A stretch of 64,000 nucleotides of DNA, taken from the NCBI RefSeq assembly GCF_002443255.2, contig NW_019211458.1, positions 11,554,402 through 11,618,401 on the forward strand, given 5' to 3'. Numbering within the stretch: position 1 is the stretch's first letter; each line of letters begins with the position of its first letter. Shown here piece after piece: positions 12,684 to 27,204 of the stretch. Below the pieces are notes generated by a model. It had not been told where the DNA came from and searched no databases. It worked only from the letters and a program-made list of their open reading frames with translations. The DNA is from Varroa destructor (lineage: Eukaryota > Arthropoda > Arachnida > Mesostigmata > Varroidae). The translations under genes and the position numbers were made by a program.

Positions 12684-15600
12684 GTTAGTATGACGAATAT
12701 TTTAACTGAAGTATGAAAAATGGTTTTATTCTGTATGTCTAGACGCGTTACATGTTGGCGTTACGCGTCTATGTAAGATTTGATTATTGGCAACCACTGA
12801 TAGGAAATTCGCAGATCGATAGACATATTAGCATCATAAAATGATTTCTGAGGAGTAGATACTTTTCGTTTAGTGAGTATAGACACTTTAAAGTTCTTGG
12901 ACGAGAGTGAAAGAAATGATAACGATGGTTTAATTAGCATTATCTTTTGACGGAATAAAAAAGACGTATGTCCGCTATCCGCTAGTACAACAACGTCCAA
13001 CCCTGTAAGTCTCCGTTGCGAGTACCTCTATATTATAATAAATACATTTGAGAGGCATATAGAATAAGGTCGGATAGTTTAGGTCAAAAGCAGAGTAGAA
13101 CTTGTTCTTGTGAAAAATAAGAGGGCCTAGGGTACGTTCAATTTCTAGATATAATTTCAACAACTAAAGAGATAACATTATATAAGATAATACTAGAAAC
13201 AACAGCGTACCTATTTTAAATGGCCTGTTTTCCTGACTTGACTGTATTTATTTCGTCCTTTCTGTGCGTTACGCCTGCGCCTTCGTTGAACGTACACGAA
13301 CGCGACATATTCGTGATTCAGTTCTTAGCTGGCACGACTCTTCAACTATGATAGATCACAACAAAGTGTAGATTAACCACAGCGTCTTTAGCTAGTCAAT
13401 GATTTTCGAATTCCCTACTTCAATTGGACGCAAAAGAACAGTTAAATGGTTTTTGTTTTTCATTATATGCACGCTCCGCAGAATGGGGAAGCACAAACTG
13501 AAATAATCAAAGCTGTCTAACATAAGTAGCAGAATTGATGACCATTTAGGTTTGGCATAGAGCGAAGACATAGATGCTTCATTGTTCCCTTAGAGTTATG
13601 ATCAGCTGTTACAGACCTAAAGAGCTTCACTTATTGTTTTGCATAATGATGATGGGCATTTCGTGCATATGTAGCAAGATTCGACCTAAAACCTTCGGCC
13701 TTGAAAATATGAACCTAAAGATTTGACAAAATCGTAACGACGGTAGAACAGATTAAAGCTTTACGCTTGAATCCCAGCTTCTTCTAAGCCGAAACGAAGT
13801 ATCTCTATGCCTGCATTGTAACCTAGATCACCGCATGTCCTCCTTAGTAGCAAACACGTCACCCACAGGGCTGTCACTAATGGGTAATGATAAAACAAAT
13901 TATCACTATTATCATTTTATTATACCTGTATTTACTCAAAGCAAGGTATTTTGGCCCGAATTTAGGTGTTTCAGAATATCTAATCATTTGAGCTCAAAGT
14001 AATTATTTTAGTAAGATTGCCGTGAAAAAACGAATTAGGTTGTTGATGTTCTATTCTAGTTTGACTAACGGCAAATGAATGCACCAGAATTATTTTGGGT
14101 TTACAACCCCTAAATAAAGTGCTCAACATGGTGCCGCCCAATGCTAACAGAATGGTGCTATTTTTTAGAGAAAATTCGGTGTTTAAGCCTTTTTATCGTT
14201 TAAGAGATTAGGATTCAAATTTGATTGAAGTCAGTCAACGTTGCCTACTTTCTTCAACTTGAATCCCGAAGCACATAAGACAAATCCGAAGGCCATCCTC
14301 CCGAAAGCACGAATTCTGTGGGAGAAATGGATATTTCTCATCACTTTTAGGTGTTGTAACCGAGAAAAGAATGCGCCAAAGTTAAAGAAAGGGTTTTCTG
14401 TTTAACCGAAATAAATTTTCACAGTCCTATATAAATTTATCTCTATATTTACCATGCTGTAAATGACATACCGTCTATTTATACCCTCTCTGCTAAGATC
14501 CTTCTCATTTTGTGGTTTCGAACGTCTGATCGTCTACGAGAAGCCATAGTGTCTTCAGCAACAAGCTACGGACCCACAAATAACCCAGACTGCATATCGA
14601 TAACAGATACTATACACTTGTAAAAATAGATATACGCATAAATTCTGAAAAAAAAATTAGATATTCAGATGAAAAAAGTGAAAGCAATATATATGTATGA
14701 AACTAGTACGTCATAAAGCTTTTTATGGCTTGTTCTTGCTGGTTAGTTAGCTATGTCCTGCCGGAACCAGGACATACTGGAACGGACAGCTGTCCATTAT
14801 GCACAGTTACTGCGTTCTGGCATCTTATCGTTAGAAAAAAGCTAATACTTTAACAACATTGACGTGCTCTATCTTGTGTTAGGCAGTTTTCGATTGAGAT
14901 TGTACGCAGTCAACGAAGCAGAAGCCTGTACGTAAGGAAAGCACATAGTAAGGAAAATCGTGCTGTGTTACGCCTAAACATGTCGCACATAAGTAATGAG
15001 TTTTTCGACGGTCTAAGACAAGCGGCGTTATTGATGATATTTATCATACGTGCTAATAAAAACATAGATTCCGGCCACTCTCGTTTGTCCCCCTAGGAAG
15101 GTGCCGAATATTTGTGCTTTGGGAAGATGCCTATTTTTGTTGTTGCCTGAATCCTGTACCGTGTCCATACTGCTTCTTTAACAATTCGTCTCTGCTGTTC
15201 TGTTTTTGCCTATACGTGTCGCTGCTTTGTCCTGACGTGCTGCAGGCGCACTGTTCCTGTCCATGTTACAATCTGTTATTCTCTGAATGGGCGTTATGAT
15301 GTCGCTTAGCAGCGGCAGGTTCAAATGATCAGGCCACGTGCAGTCAATACGAAATGCGCGAATCTCTCAGTGCGTCGATCTCTTTACAGTGATGTTTGCG
15401 TAAGCCTATGTATGCCGACAGCGGCGCCGGCAAGCCGTACGCTAAAGTCACAGCGTACTACATATAGAAGAAATAAATATTTTAGGTAAGATGGCTGTGG
15501 TTGCAGTCCGATCGTTCTGTTTCGCAGGCCAGTCTGGTTACAACAGTCGAGAAAACGACTAGGAAATCGTCAACAGCAGAGGGTGCCATGATTGCCTCGA

Positions 15601-18570
15601 GTGAGCGCGTGAGTACTATTCGACACTAATGTGTCGATCACTCTCCATCGTTTACTTAACTTGTTCAGGCAACGTTCGGTGCATCAGTTCGTTTACTGTT
15701 ACTAGCATACTTGCTGCCAGCATATCGGGATCGTTAGTAAAAGTCGTAGCTCAACTGGATCAGACAATAATCCCTTCCTCTGGGTCTGTGATAGGCAACG
15801 ACGAGCACCGTCGTTCGGTTGGTTAGCTTAACAAGTTGTGATCTCTGCCGCTAAATCTGCTGGTAAATAGAGTCTCTACTACCGGAACGGATGTTGTTGT
15901 TTCTTGACCCTCGCAAGGGTATAAGTCGCTCTTAGTGATCAGTACTAGGTCTAGGCAGTTATCCACCCTTAACACTTAGGGCGAACCCTGTAGCCTTGAA
16001 AGCAGCTGGAGCAGTTAGTCCTTTCTAGCATTGGTTTTTCGGGCTGCTTAGTTCAGTCTTTAGTTGAGCAGAATGATATCTCTGCCAACGCCTATATCCG
16101 AGAACGGATGAGGAGTCAAGTAATGCCGACAACCAGTTCGGTGGTTTATATATAGCCAGCGGTATTTACCCACAGTAAGTCCTGTGTTGCCGGCCCATCA
16201 TTGCCAACCGTCGAGAAGTAAAATATACCGTCATGGCTAAAGGTCTCTCTCATTAAAACTATGCGGGGTATTAAGGTATGTCGATCAGCTTCGTAAGCCG
16301 ATCGTAGTCAAATAAGTCACTGTCGAGTGAATAGCAGCAAAGGTTGATTTAAATCGAGTTGAGCGGAGCTTTGTCCTAGTTGAGCAGCGAATGGTCCATG
16401 ATTCTCGATGGAGCTGGCCTATCGGTGAGAGAAGCTAGCAAACTGATAAGCTGCGATGATGAATTATTGTTGATGACAGCTCAAGCTTGCGGCGCGAAAA
16501 CCGCTTGCTACGCCTCTAAATGCGGAGTCGACGTCGTCCTAGTAAAACATGGCGCTTGATAGAACTAAGCGTGACCTGTTTGGGAGCGTCAGTTGAAAAG
16601 GCATGCTTTCCTATTGAGTAACGGCTCGGGCGGTGCAACGAAAAGTAACTAGTGCCATCATATCTCATCAGCGATACCCACCTAACGCGAACGCGTTCGT
16701 AAAACATTGGCCTTCAAACCTCGTCGATACTGACAGCACGAGCAATTAGCGGCATTGCTAATAGACGTTTCTACTCAGATCTTTACCCCGTCAATAAATA
16801 GTGATGTTATGATAACCATTGGACTGAATGCGTACGTTGAAAGCTTCAAGTAAGCAACAACCCGTGAAGAAAAGAGTGGCCTGTGTCCGTGTTTACGCGA
16901 GTGCATTACTTTAAGTAACTAATTGGGAAACTGCAGTAAAACACGTGGTGAACTAACAGGGCTGATGGGAACTAGGCGCCGTATCAGGTCACAGTTGGCT
17001 ACTGTCATCTTGTACTCCAGCAAGTTATGATCGGGAGTGATCGGCGTATACTCTACAAACAGAGCACTGCTAGTTCATCAATGCGACTCGACCTAACCCT
17101 GTTCTAAATATATTTGGCTACAAACACCTCAAAAGCGCCGCCTGAACACATTTATCGTTCAGAAAGTGTACAGCCTCGGCCGTTTACCCCTCACAGTCTT
17201 GAACGTGCGCTGCTCGTACTTAGTGCTATTTACGGCGCAATGTGCCGCTCGCCTCAGGACTATGGATCTGCATACTGTGGCGCTAACAGTTTTAACTAAA
17301 CCACCATAGTAAGGAGAAAAAGTTATCAAGCATATTAAATAAGTAGTAATAACTAAAATATGTTTAATAACGCATAATCTGAACGTTAGATGGCGCTCGC
17401 CGAATCTTGGAGTCTTTCATCTTTTGTGCTTAGCAAGAAGCACATTAGCACTACTGGTTGATACGTCGTAGTCAAAAAGAGCCAATGAAGGCCCGACCTG
17501 ACTACCTCCGGAACTCATACAGCTGCAACGACTTCATACTTCAACCCATGCCATTGCCAACACTCAAACTATATTAGTGAATGTGCACTGATTTGTGTTA
17601 TATGGAGTGACAAATAATAATGCCACAGAGAGATGTTTCGTCATATTTCATTATCAGTACATAACTAATCGATACCGCGAAAGAGGACCTACGCTTACGT
17701 AAGTAGGTTCATTGGGAAACGGCTTATCGATCATGTCTAATTGTAAAACTGGCAGTTTCGTAGTGGAAAGGCAGAATCCAGAACATTCCCGAATGTTAGC
17801 CGAGAAGAGCCCCGATCTATTTGCAGAGGACCAGCAATGGGACATAACGGTAACATCTTTAAACAGTTAGAAATATACATACACGCATTACAACTGTGTA
17901 ATATTCACCCGCATATAAATATAGAACTGAGCTTAACTTGATAATGGTATTTAAAGCTTTTTTCGCTTGTTTCATAGAAATCGCTTACGCAGTATTTGAG
18001 ACCTAACCTATGATTTGGCCACGTCAAGACTACTACCTTACACATAAATGAAAGGCTTTATGTATTCGCGTATACATATATATCTTTCGTTTCTTAAGAT
18101 GAAAATATAAATACTAATACGGAATCAGGCATACGGATTTTGAAATCCTTCTACATGGAATAGGTATAACTCGTCGATTTTGCAACTGCCAAGATTTAAA
18201 GTACGCATTTCCATGAATGACTCTGAATGAGAGGCTAAATGATTTGAATTAGTGTTATTAAATCTAGATGGATTAAGTAGGTGCATACGGCTCAAACTTT
18301 TCTTACCATTTCTACAATGAACGAAACGCTCGCAGGACATCGTAGCTCGGCAACGCATATCTATCTATATTGTATAAACGCACTATATTTTCTATTTTCA
18401 AACATAGAAGATTCAGACTGGGGATGCCCATGTAAAAATACTATATAACGAATAAAGCACTTCAACATTATATCGTTCCCTAATTTGTACGGACATGCTC
18501 TGGATCTTCTTTGCGTACTTAGGTCTTAATCCGGCTATCATTCCTATGTGTCTCTCGATACGTGTAATCA

Positions 18571-18720
18571 GCATTTTACTAATTAACTAAATATCAAAAC
18601 TCACAATTTTTTATATTTTTATATATTATTATTTTCTTAATCTTTCATCTATATTAATATATTATTTTATTTTATATATGAAATAGTATAAATAAATAGA
18701 TATATAATATTTAGATGCGT
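18571..18720. repeat. AT-rich block
   Basis: About 150 bases almost wholly A and T with TATATA, TTATTATT and ATAAATA runs, on a background near 60 percent A+T. Low-complexity DNA; no gene seen. Confidence 0.7.
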
Positions 18721-21655
18721 GATTTTACTGCTTTTACTTTTTAAAACTACGCGGGCTAACATTGTTATACAATATTTTTTGCGATTTTCCGAGCGAGTTT
18801 TTCCCAATACTATTATTATCAAATATGCTATTCGGAAAGGCTTTCCGGAACGTTTGTAGTTCATACGGAAGTTATCTGTACAGAGCGGTCGAACCCTTGT
18901 AATTGGAAAAAGGTCTCCTCGTAATCGTTTATTTGCCAACCTAACCTCGAATGAAATGGACGGTTGTTGTGTGGAATTAGCAAAGTAATGTTGTTACATG
19001 TAGACAGCCGGACAGCGTCCCCTAGTATGCGTGAGCTGTCTGATGAAGTTTATGGCCAAACGCCATTCATTGACACACTATAAACGCTCACGTTCTTTCC
19101 TGGTAAAAACAGCTACAGAGTAAAAAAAATTAAAAGGGAAGGAGGTTTGAAGGTACACAAAAGCATGAAGTTAGAGACCCAATTTGGCGAACATAAATAT
19201 AAAAGCAACAAATAACGAAGGGACCAAAGGGCAAATGAGATAGTAGCGAGCATTGGAAATATAAAACAAATTTATATACCTGCTTCCAAGTGTATATTCT
19301 TTGCATTAAGACGTTGGGCAAAATTAGTAATTAATAGGTGCTGATCATTACAGTTAACCCAGTATCCCTCAGAATTCGCTTCTTATTAGCTAATGCTGGA
19401 CTGAGCTGAAATTTATTTGGGGAAGCAGTAGCGCTTGGAAGCTATGGGGAGTATAAGATTATTTTACACATGTGAGTAGTATCATTTAATTTTTAGCTTT
19501 ACCCTTGCATCAAAAAAATAAGGCAAAAGTGGGCGCTGATAAATCTGAGCTCGTAGACCTAATGTATGACCCAAGTACTCCTTCGACAGGGAATATAAAC
19601 TATTACAAATAGACAACACAGCCCTGTTCTAAGGAACAGCGAGGCAACCAGCTGCACAAACGGTAAACCTTCATAATACAATCGGACGAAGTCCGATCAA
19701 GCAGCAATACCGTACTGCGCTAAGATGACAACATCGCTATATTGACAAAGCAAAAAGCTACGATCGGCATAGTTATGTCATGCCTTAAGAAAAAGGCACA
19801 GTAATATTATTAGATAAACGGTTTCTTCAAGCCTGAAAGGCGGGTTTCATATTTACATCGATTAGATGCGGCGTTTAGTGCTCGATATTGGTTTGGTGAT
19901 GCTTTATAGTATTACTAATGTCACTCTCTCTTCCCCTCATCATCTGTAGACTCGGTTCCTACCTATCTTCAATATCTTTTTGTATACAGAAGAACTCACT
20001 GTTCAACTCAAGCGATTGTACTAGTCTTTCGTTCTCTTTTTTCCATTACTCGTTACAAACTCGAGATAAGTGGCTGGGTTGCACTGTGATTTGCCCCTTT
20101 GTTTAAATAACCGCTTGGCTTTCTTTCTGTGTTGGGTCTCTCACGTAGCCAAAATATATTATCACTTGACCAAGAGCTTGTGCTGAGGATATATCTGTGA
20201 GGTGTAGAGCGGTTACCCTCTCAATGGTCACGGGGGCCAAGGCTATGAAAGCCTTCGGTAACGAACAAATTGTGAATGAAGGGTCAAAAAAGGCGAATCG
20301 TTGCCCCCGTAGGCATCTGCCAAGAATGTTGAGAATGACGAAAATAGCAGGGTAAAAGAGAAGTACGAAAAACGTCGATGCGTAGCGTGTAATGCGGTCA
20401 CTTTGTCGATCGGATGACCGTCTGTCAAAGGTAATGACAACGCTGCATCTTTGTGCTTAGTCATGAGGTAATCGTAGAATAGATAGTATCTACGCTAGTT
20501 TGTGCAAGCAGATACAGGTAGGTACGGTGGGTATCGCCTTACCGGAAGTAAATAATAGTGAAAGGAATAGTGGAACAATGCGGGTTAAATGTTGAACGTA
20601 TATGATACCTCTAAGTAATACCATTGCCCCTGGATATTGTGTACGTGCACCGAATAATTGCATCATATTCGGGTTCCGCTTTTTACTTTACGACTAACAG
20701 AGCCGCTCGATATAATGTACAGCGGCAGCTCGAGTCCGGTTGTTCAGCAAAGTCGGCCAGACACGGATCCGGTCAACATCGTATGGTACAAAGAACCTTT
20801 CGATGGGCCTAACCAATAGCGCATATTATTGTATTCTAGTCTCAATAGCTATAAGGCACTGTGGGCAGCTAGGTGATTGCCCCCAGAAGTCCTGTTGTTT
20901 CTCTTCTAATTAGGCGCATTGTATTCTTGCCTGAGTCACGAGGTCTATGAACCAGGAACCGCGAATAGTAGCAGAAAGCTTACTCGATGGCGTTCTCTTA
21001 GCCCTGTAGTAGCTTTTCAGATATTGGCTGCAGGGCTAATGTTACGACTGGCAGCAAGCTCCATTTCAGCTTGCGCCTATTTGTCACCTTTTATACGACT
21101 ATGGTTAACTGGTCATCGGTTGACTGGCTCTTTGTACATACACTGACTCTGATGCCCTATTTCGTACGAGTGCAAACTTTCGCAGATGATTTGCATGAAT
21201 TAATTGGATCCGTCTAGACGTCTTTTAGACCAGCCTTTTTTTCCGTAGCCCATAGAACACAACTGAAGGCTGTGGCCTTTGCAGAACAGCCGGTTGCATG
21301 ACATCATTGAAATTCGCGCTCTATTCTGACGTGGTACCCTCACCATTTGATACTACCGTTTGGTTCTGTGAACGCTTAAGGAAAAGGCAAAATTCCTGGA
21401 GCACAAATTGAGATATCTATTTATTTGAGTATAGTAGCAGCGGAAAGTCTTAATTTAGTATTTAGTAGTAGTTATTTGCTTGTTGACCGAAATGTTTTTT
21501 TCCAGTCTCTGACGAACTGTGCAGTATAGACAGAACTAACATACTTTTCCAAACTGTAAAAACCAAGATAAGAATGGAATCACTCGTTATCACATTGCAG
21601 CAAGAGAACCAAGTGACACACAATAATGTCTCTTCATATTTGTTAAAGCTGTATA

Positions 21656-21670
21656 TAATAATAATAATAA
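21656..21670 (+). repeat. (TAA)5 microsatellite
   Basis: Five TAA units in intron 3. Confidence 0.85.
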
Positions 21671-22851
21671 TATCTGTTTCAACATATGCCGCTATAGACC
21701 GTACTTCGATTAAAAACCACTTTAATTTTATAAATACACAATAATTTTAGATTGATTCTGGTACTTTTGTAACGATTTCGACAAGTTTAATAAAATCAGA
21801 TATATCTGCATCGTGTAGGCCATTTTCCTAGATCATTGACTCTATTCGACCTCAAAAAGATGTCACTCTATTCAGGTCGAAGACGTATTCACAGGCGTAA
21901 GCCTAGCGGAGGCATTTGTTTTCCAGATAAAAAAAATCGTATAGTGTAGCTTGTGTAGTGATGGTAGCTTATTGTTCCACATATAAATTATCGCCTGTAC
22001 TTGTTAAGTCAGTACTTTGTTAACCGAACGTCGCTTTACTAGGTGCATATAACATCTGATATAACGAATGAAGGACAATTGCGAGAAACTTTTCGAGAAC
22101 TTATATTGCGATAATCTATGGTCTCTATTATATTTATGGACTGCCTAGGCCAAGTAGAGTGTGGGCATCCATGTTTAGGATGAGTAACTTATTACAGTAG
22201 TTTCAAAATTTTTCCAATCTAGCCTACTGCCATTGTACCAAGTTTAAGAGTATAACTAATCGTGCTCGATGCGTAACAAAGTAAACATTCTATACAATAT
22301 CACAGGATGCTTTTGCGGGTCTCTCAATCCTTGCAGATCTGATGCTGCTGGAGGGTGGGCGAGAGACTGATCTGCCTTTCAAATGAACAAGTTAACGGTT
22401 TCTATTAAATTTGTGTGCACGCCACATACGCTGCTACGCGTTAGCATGCAGCATCAATAGAATTTGTATAGCAGGCGAGAACCTTTAACTTCGATAAGTT
22501 TCGCCCGTGTGGAGCCTTTTCAACTGCAAGCGACGCGCGGATGAGGGATCCTTATAATTTTTAAAGGGTTAAGAAGACTCCAAAACTGGATTAAACTGGC
22601 CTCAGTCGATTCTCGAGCAAGAGGAGTAAGTTTCCACAAATTCATCAGGCCAAATAGTTGTCACATCCGTAAACCTCATCCGTAATTAAAAACACTCATC
22701 AGCGATTTCAGCAACAACTACTGGGCAATAAGTTTTGGTTGAAATTATTAGAACTTAGCCAATAGAAAAGGCTTCTTTATTAAATAAACCCAATTTACGA
22801 TGCGACTCAGTAGGGCCCTGCGCTCTGTAAATGGCAAACGCAGGTAACACC

Positions 22852-22874
22852 GAGCCACAGCTTGGATGTGGCTC
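22852..22874. repeat. inverted repeat, 8-base arms
   Basis: GAGCCACA and TGTGGCTC are separated by 7 bases and would form a GC-rich hairpin in RNA. No flanking terminator-like or gene context. Confidence 0.5.
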
Positions 22875-23572
22875 ACTTACTTCGTCCGGTTACCTTTTAC
22901 TCTGTACATGGCGTACATAACAAACGGTTCTACGAGTTCTGAGAACAAGAATAACACGTTTGCTGGGTGTCAATTCTGACACATCAAACTTCAGAGCGAA
23001 GCTTTGTGTTCAACTCTAACTCGAGCTAATTAGGCAAGTCCTTTAGGTCAAGGTTGCAAGTGAAGTTGATCAAACCAAGACCCAACTATACTTCTATTTG
23101 ACAGTTCAGAAACTTCTTTCCAATGTTGCTTGGGAGACGCCAAAGAAACATTCTTGGTAAACTTATACGCGTTTTTTGTAGCAGATTTATGAAGCTCCAA
23201 GGTGAGTGTACCAGCAGTTATTTTGAAGCTGCTATGGATTCACTTATTATTATTTGATAACAACTCGTTTTTACATACAATTTACTCATGTAGATTCGTA
23301 TTAGTACTGCTATTCATGGTTACCATGATAGCACCATTAGGAAGACGTGAGTTGGCCGCCCAAACTGCATCCCTTCCCAGTCGAGTCTTTTAGAACCCAT
23401 TGTATTTTGAAGTCCTGTCCCGTGTTATGTGGTAGCGTTTTTCGACGCTTATCTTACACTATTAGAATTAGTTAAGAGAACTGCTAATAGATGTAAGTTA
23501 CGACCAAATGCCTCAAGACAGATTCGATGTTTGACTTGCCGGAATTGATGGCCTTTCAAGTACATCCATCTA

Positions 23573-23612
<40 letters not shown>

Positions 23613-23616
23613 TCTA
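23573..23616 (+). repeat. compound (TCTG)5(TCTA)6 microsatellite
   Basis: Five TCTG units pass directly into six TCTA units, a compound tetranucleotide repeat derived by one substitution. Intronic and likely polymorphic in length. Confidence 0.93.
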
Positions 23617-24199
23617 TTAATTTGAGTTTAATCTATAGCTCAGGCGTATTAGCTAGTTGTTATTCAATAAAGTGGTACTATATCTTCTTTAAGCATAACT
23701 CAAAGGTAACTGCAACGTTGGGGTAATCGAAAATTATATTCTCTTGAGTGAAAAAGATCTGAAATAAACAATCCTATGTAAATGTATTTGTTCTTTTTTC
23801 ACTAGCAGTTGTTAACCTAAATCAGATTCGAGGTATTTAATTCTTCGACAGTTTCCATTTTGGCACATGTTTGTCGCCATTGTCAACTTGCTAGCTATTT
23901 CAGAAATAAGCACCTTATGTTTCTAAGCTAATTCAGTCTCACACGATACCCTAAAACCAGTCGAACTTTAAATGTTCTTGTTTTTACGCGGAGCCCTAAT
24001 AAATTCAAATGATTTATTTTCCTCCCACCTACGTCCCATCTATGGCGTTCCTATATCTACGATCTATAACTTCGTCAACACAACCAACGAATACCCGACC
24101 AATGTTAACCACTAAAAACGATGGCCCTATCTCACCTCTAAAAGCACAAGTTACATCAGCCGACAAGGCCAGTGCTATGGCATGTTCTTAGGGCGTTCA

Positions 24200-25250
24200 C
24201 CGTCTGCAAAATAGCTGAATTAAGTTAGCGCTTCTAGACGCCATTCTGTCAACCGCTATCACCCAAACAAGGTGAGTTTCTTCTGACTCTGAGTCGAATG
24301 ACGACCCGTGACTGTTAGGTCGGTCGAACACCTTTCTACTGCGAGCTGTGCCTTTTTGAACTCTCGCTCAGCGACTGCTGTGGCTGTGCGTCCTATCGGC
24401 CTTTCATTGTCATCGTCAACACTCTCGTAATCCCAACGCTTAGTTATCGTTACTCAATGTTGCTGCTGGTAGCAATGAAGTTAATAGTAGCCATCGGACA
24501 AATCTACGACGATTCTGCGATAAACATTCCAGTACCACTAATCGAGCGTTACGTTCAATGCTGCGGCTCTTATAGTTCTAATAGTCAAAAGTGTGGTAGA
24601 GACTTGCCCGTTAGCTATTGACAGATACGCAAACAGGTCAAATGGACAAACGAACAGACAACTGAGCCTCTAATCACTGGCCTACTGCTGCTATTTAGAT
24701 TATTAAATCGCTCAGCTGAATTACCCAACGAGTTAGTTACCGTCTCAGATTTTCTGTCTCGAAGTCGTCGTCGTCGTCGTTGTTGTTACGCTGGCTCGTT
24801 CGCTAACGCGACGCCTCAGCAACGTTATACAACTGTCTGCGCTTCTATTCTATTATTGCGCCAGTACTGTCGCGCGGAAACCAGCGAGAATAGAAAAAAT
24901 TACGGTGTCGTTAACGTTATTTCAGCATCGCGTCGTAGTCTCCTCTGTTGATGATAACGCCGTCGGAAGACTCCAGCTCCTCGCCCATCGGGAAAGGTTC
25001 AATGTTTATTGTCCGTCTGATCACTAGAATAGAGAATGCGTACAGCTGAATGACTGACGGACTATTGGGCAGCCAAAGCCAAGAGATCTATCGGTCAGTA
25101 GAAGCAGCAACGGTTGCAGCGGTAGGTGGATGGGTACGGCAGGACACGCGACAATAGGACAGTTTTCTCTCTCCGTTCCGTCGTGTCGGGCGGCGGCCGC
25201 CCTGTGCGATTATCAGCGATTGTTGTAATAGTATTTATTTAGTGTAAATA
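24200..25250. other. CpG-rich segment with CGT repeat; possible regulatory region
   Basis: Compared with the AT-rich intron around it, this segment is rich in G+C and in CG dinucleotides (for example around 24760-24840, 24870-24890 and 25180-25205). It has a TCG/TTG triplet repeat at 24765-24787. It is nearly free of long frames, which argues against a coding exon. An ATG at 24951 opens a 32-codon frame starting MITPSEDSSSSPIGKG, but no good donor follows. A promoter, enhancer or 5' untranslated exon is possible; nothing proves it. Confidence 0.3.
24765..24787 (+). repeat. TCG/TTG triplet repeat
   Basis: Five TCG units followed by TTGTTGTT, in the CpG-rich segment. Confidence 0.8.
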
Positions 25251-25903
25251 GTCCAAGGGATACGCCGACATGTTTAACATTTTTTACAACTTATTCGTTG
25301 CATCGATGTCGGCTGCCAAGCCCGGCTTCTGTGGTTTTCGCCGTAGTGCGCGCGGTATTTAATATTCCAGACCACTTTTGGCTTACCGGTGGCTATACAA
25401 TGTAAAACAACGTGAAACAGCGATGCTAAAAAAAATTTTACCATTACCTGCTCTTGTGTACGCGCACTGAAAAGGTGCGCGGTATCCAAAGTTGGGGGGA
25501 GGGGGCATTATGTAACCTGCGTTGCCCTAGCCCCATCAAGAGTTAGTGTCATCAATATCCCCGAGTAGGCTTGCACGGACGAGTGTCTCGAAGTGATTGT
25601 GCTATGGGCCTTATGATACTGTGTCTTGATCGTAGGTGATAGGCTTTCGGCCCACTTCGAGAGGAATACGGCGGTAGAGTTTGAGAGTGCTAGATGACGC
25701 ACAGTACAGCTAGGCGCTCGAATAGAGAGTAAGGCGAAATGTGAGTGTTGTAACCCATCTGCTAAAAAAGACACGTTTCTTTGTTTACTTATTTACCTTC
25801 AGCCATGTTGCATTTATATGATGTAAAAAAACCTCAATGTTGGGAGCCGGAAACATCTGGACAGGAAGTTGGGTAAGCATGTGTACTGAAGTCGTCGAGT
25901 AGC

Positions 25904-25934
25904 AGAAATGAGTTATCTATAGTAACTCATTTCT
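25904..25934. repeat. perfect inverted repeat, 12-base arms
   Basis: AGAAATGAGTTA and TAACTCATTTCT are separated by 7 bases. The stem is too short for a microRNA precursor and no longer pairing is obvious on either side. Confidence 0.6.
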
Positions 25935-27186
25935 TCATTCAAGATATTTTGGTTTAAAACGAGGTAACTGTTGCATTGCAATCGTGAGTTGCAAATCAGT
26001 CGCAGATTTTAACGCCCGGTTGATATTAGGACGAGCTGAAGTAGCAGTGGCGCACTGAAATATTCTCTTGAATAACACCGAAATGCTCCGTTGTATATAA
26101 GGTTGTGCTACTACGAACGACTGTGTTTCATCCGCCTACGCACGTAACAGTTACCAAAAAGGTGATTTTAAAACACAATATTAACAACAGTAACTTATTT
26201 CTTTGCTATATTAAACTTGGAAGTTCACTAACAACACTCAACTGTTATCCTGACATTTGGGAGAACTGCGATTTCTCGAATGTATAATTAATTATTTGGG
26301 GCTTGGAAAAGAGTTAGATTTCGGCATTGGGTATACACACAGCAATTGAATAACATGGAATTTACTTGACCATATGCAATGGAAACGAGCAAGGTGCCGT
26401 TTGATCCGATAGACAGGATACAAATGCTACATCAGAAACAAGTTGAGGTATCGCTGTTACTAACCACTTGATGCGATGTTGCCTGTTTTTTTCCCAACTA
26501 TATCCTCTGGACTACGGTACTTTAACTTTCCGAGGATTACAGCTGAGTAGCCTTTACTTGATGCGAAGCGTAACAAGCGTCACGGTGATTCTCTGAACGA
26601 ATTCACAGCAGTAGCTAGCACAGTGTATTACAGTGTTAACGATACACTCTGTCGTGAAATCTGCTTGGCGATATAACGCCAATCCTATCTAAAACCCGCC
26701 CAATGGCTTTAGAGGCTAAACGCTAGCTGCGGAGGGGCATATAATGCCACTTGTTTGTACCTTGCTGTAGTGAAGTACATTTCGCTATCCGTTTTAACAT
26801 ACGCTTCGGGCACCATAAAACACACGCGCATGGTTGCACCTGCGAAGTATGTAAGTTATAAACAATCTGATCTTCGATAATTAATTGATTATCGCTAAAT
26901 TCGTATCAAACAATAGATCTTTCTTATCATTAAATTGCTACTGTCGAAGCCATACATTAAAGACGAGGAAAAAAAAATTTCAACTTGCCCACTAATCTAG
27001 ATATCGGTAATCTTCTGCAGCAGCGCTTCTGTCTCAAGCATCTCTGAGCAGATCCGATGAGTTCACCCCCTATTCTCCTGAACGCATTTCTGATCAACAC
27101 CTTTCCTCTTCTTACGAGGCTCGATTTTCACATGGCAGCAGTAATGGTAGTATCACCACCAGCTGCCGCCAACATATTGCAATAGC

Positions 27187-27204
27187 CACCGGCTATAGCC
27201 GGTG
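27187..27204. repeat. 18-base perfect palindrome
   Basis: CACCGGCTATAGCCGGTG is self-complementary with no spacer. It sits inside two direct copies of CAATAGCCACC (27180 and 27222 area), and another palindrome, CTAGCC-AAC-GGCTAG, follows near 27278-27292. It could be a binding site for a dimeric protein. Confidence 0.6.

Larger units (their letters stand above)
12684..24199. other. Epac intron 3, first part
   Basis: Start of a 42,894-base intron (12684-55577) with donor GTTAGT. No gene is recognised here. Base composition varies: about 15.3-17.3 kb is noticeably richer in G+C than its surroundings, and 18.57-18.72 kb is nearly pure A+T. Microsatellites at 21656 and 23573 are listed separately. 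All open frames are short and unlike known proteins. Confidence 0.6.
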
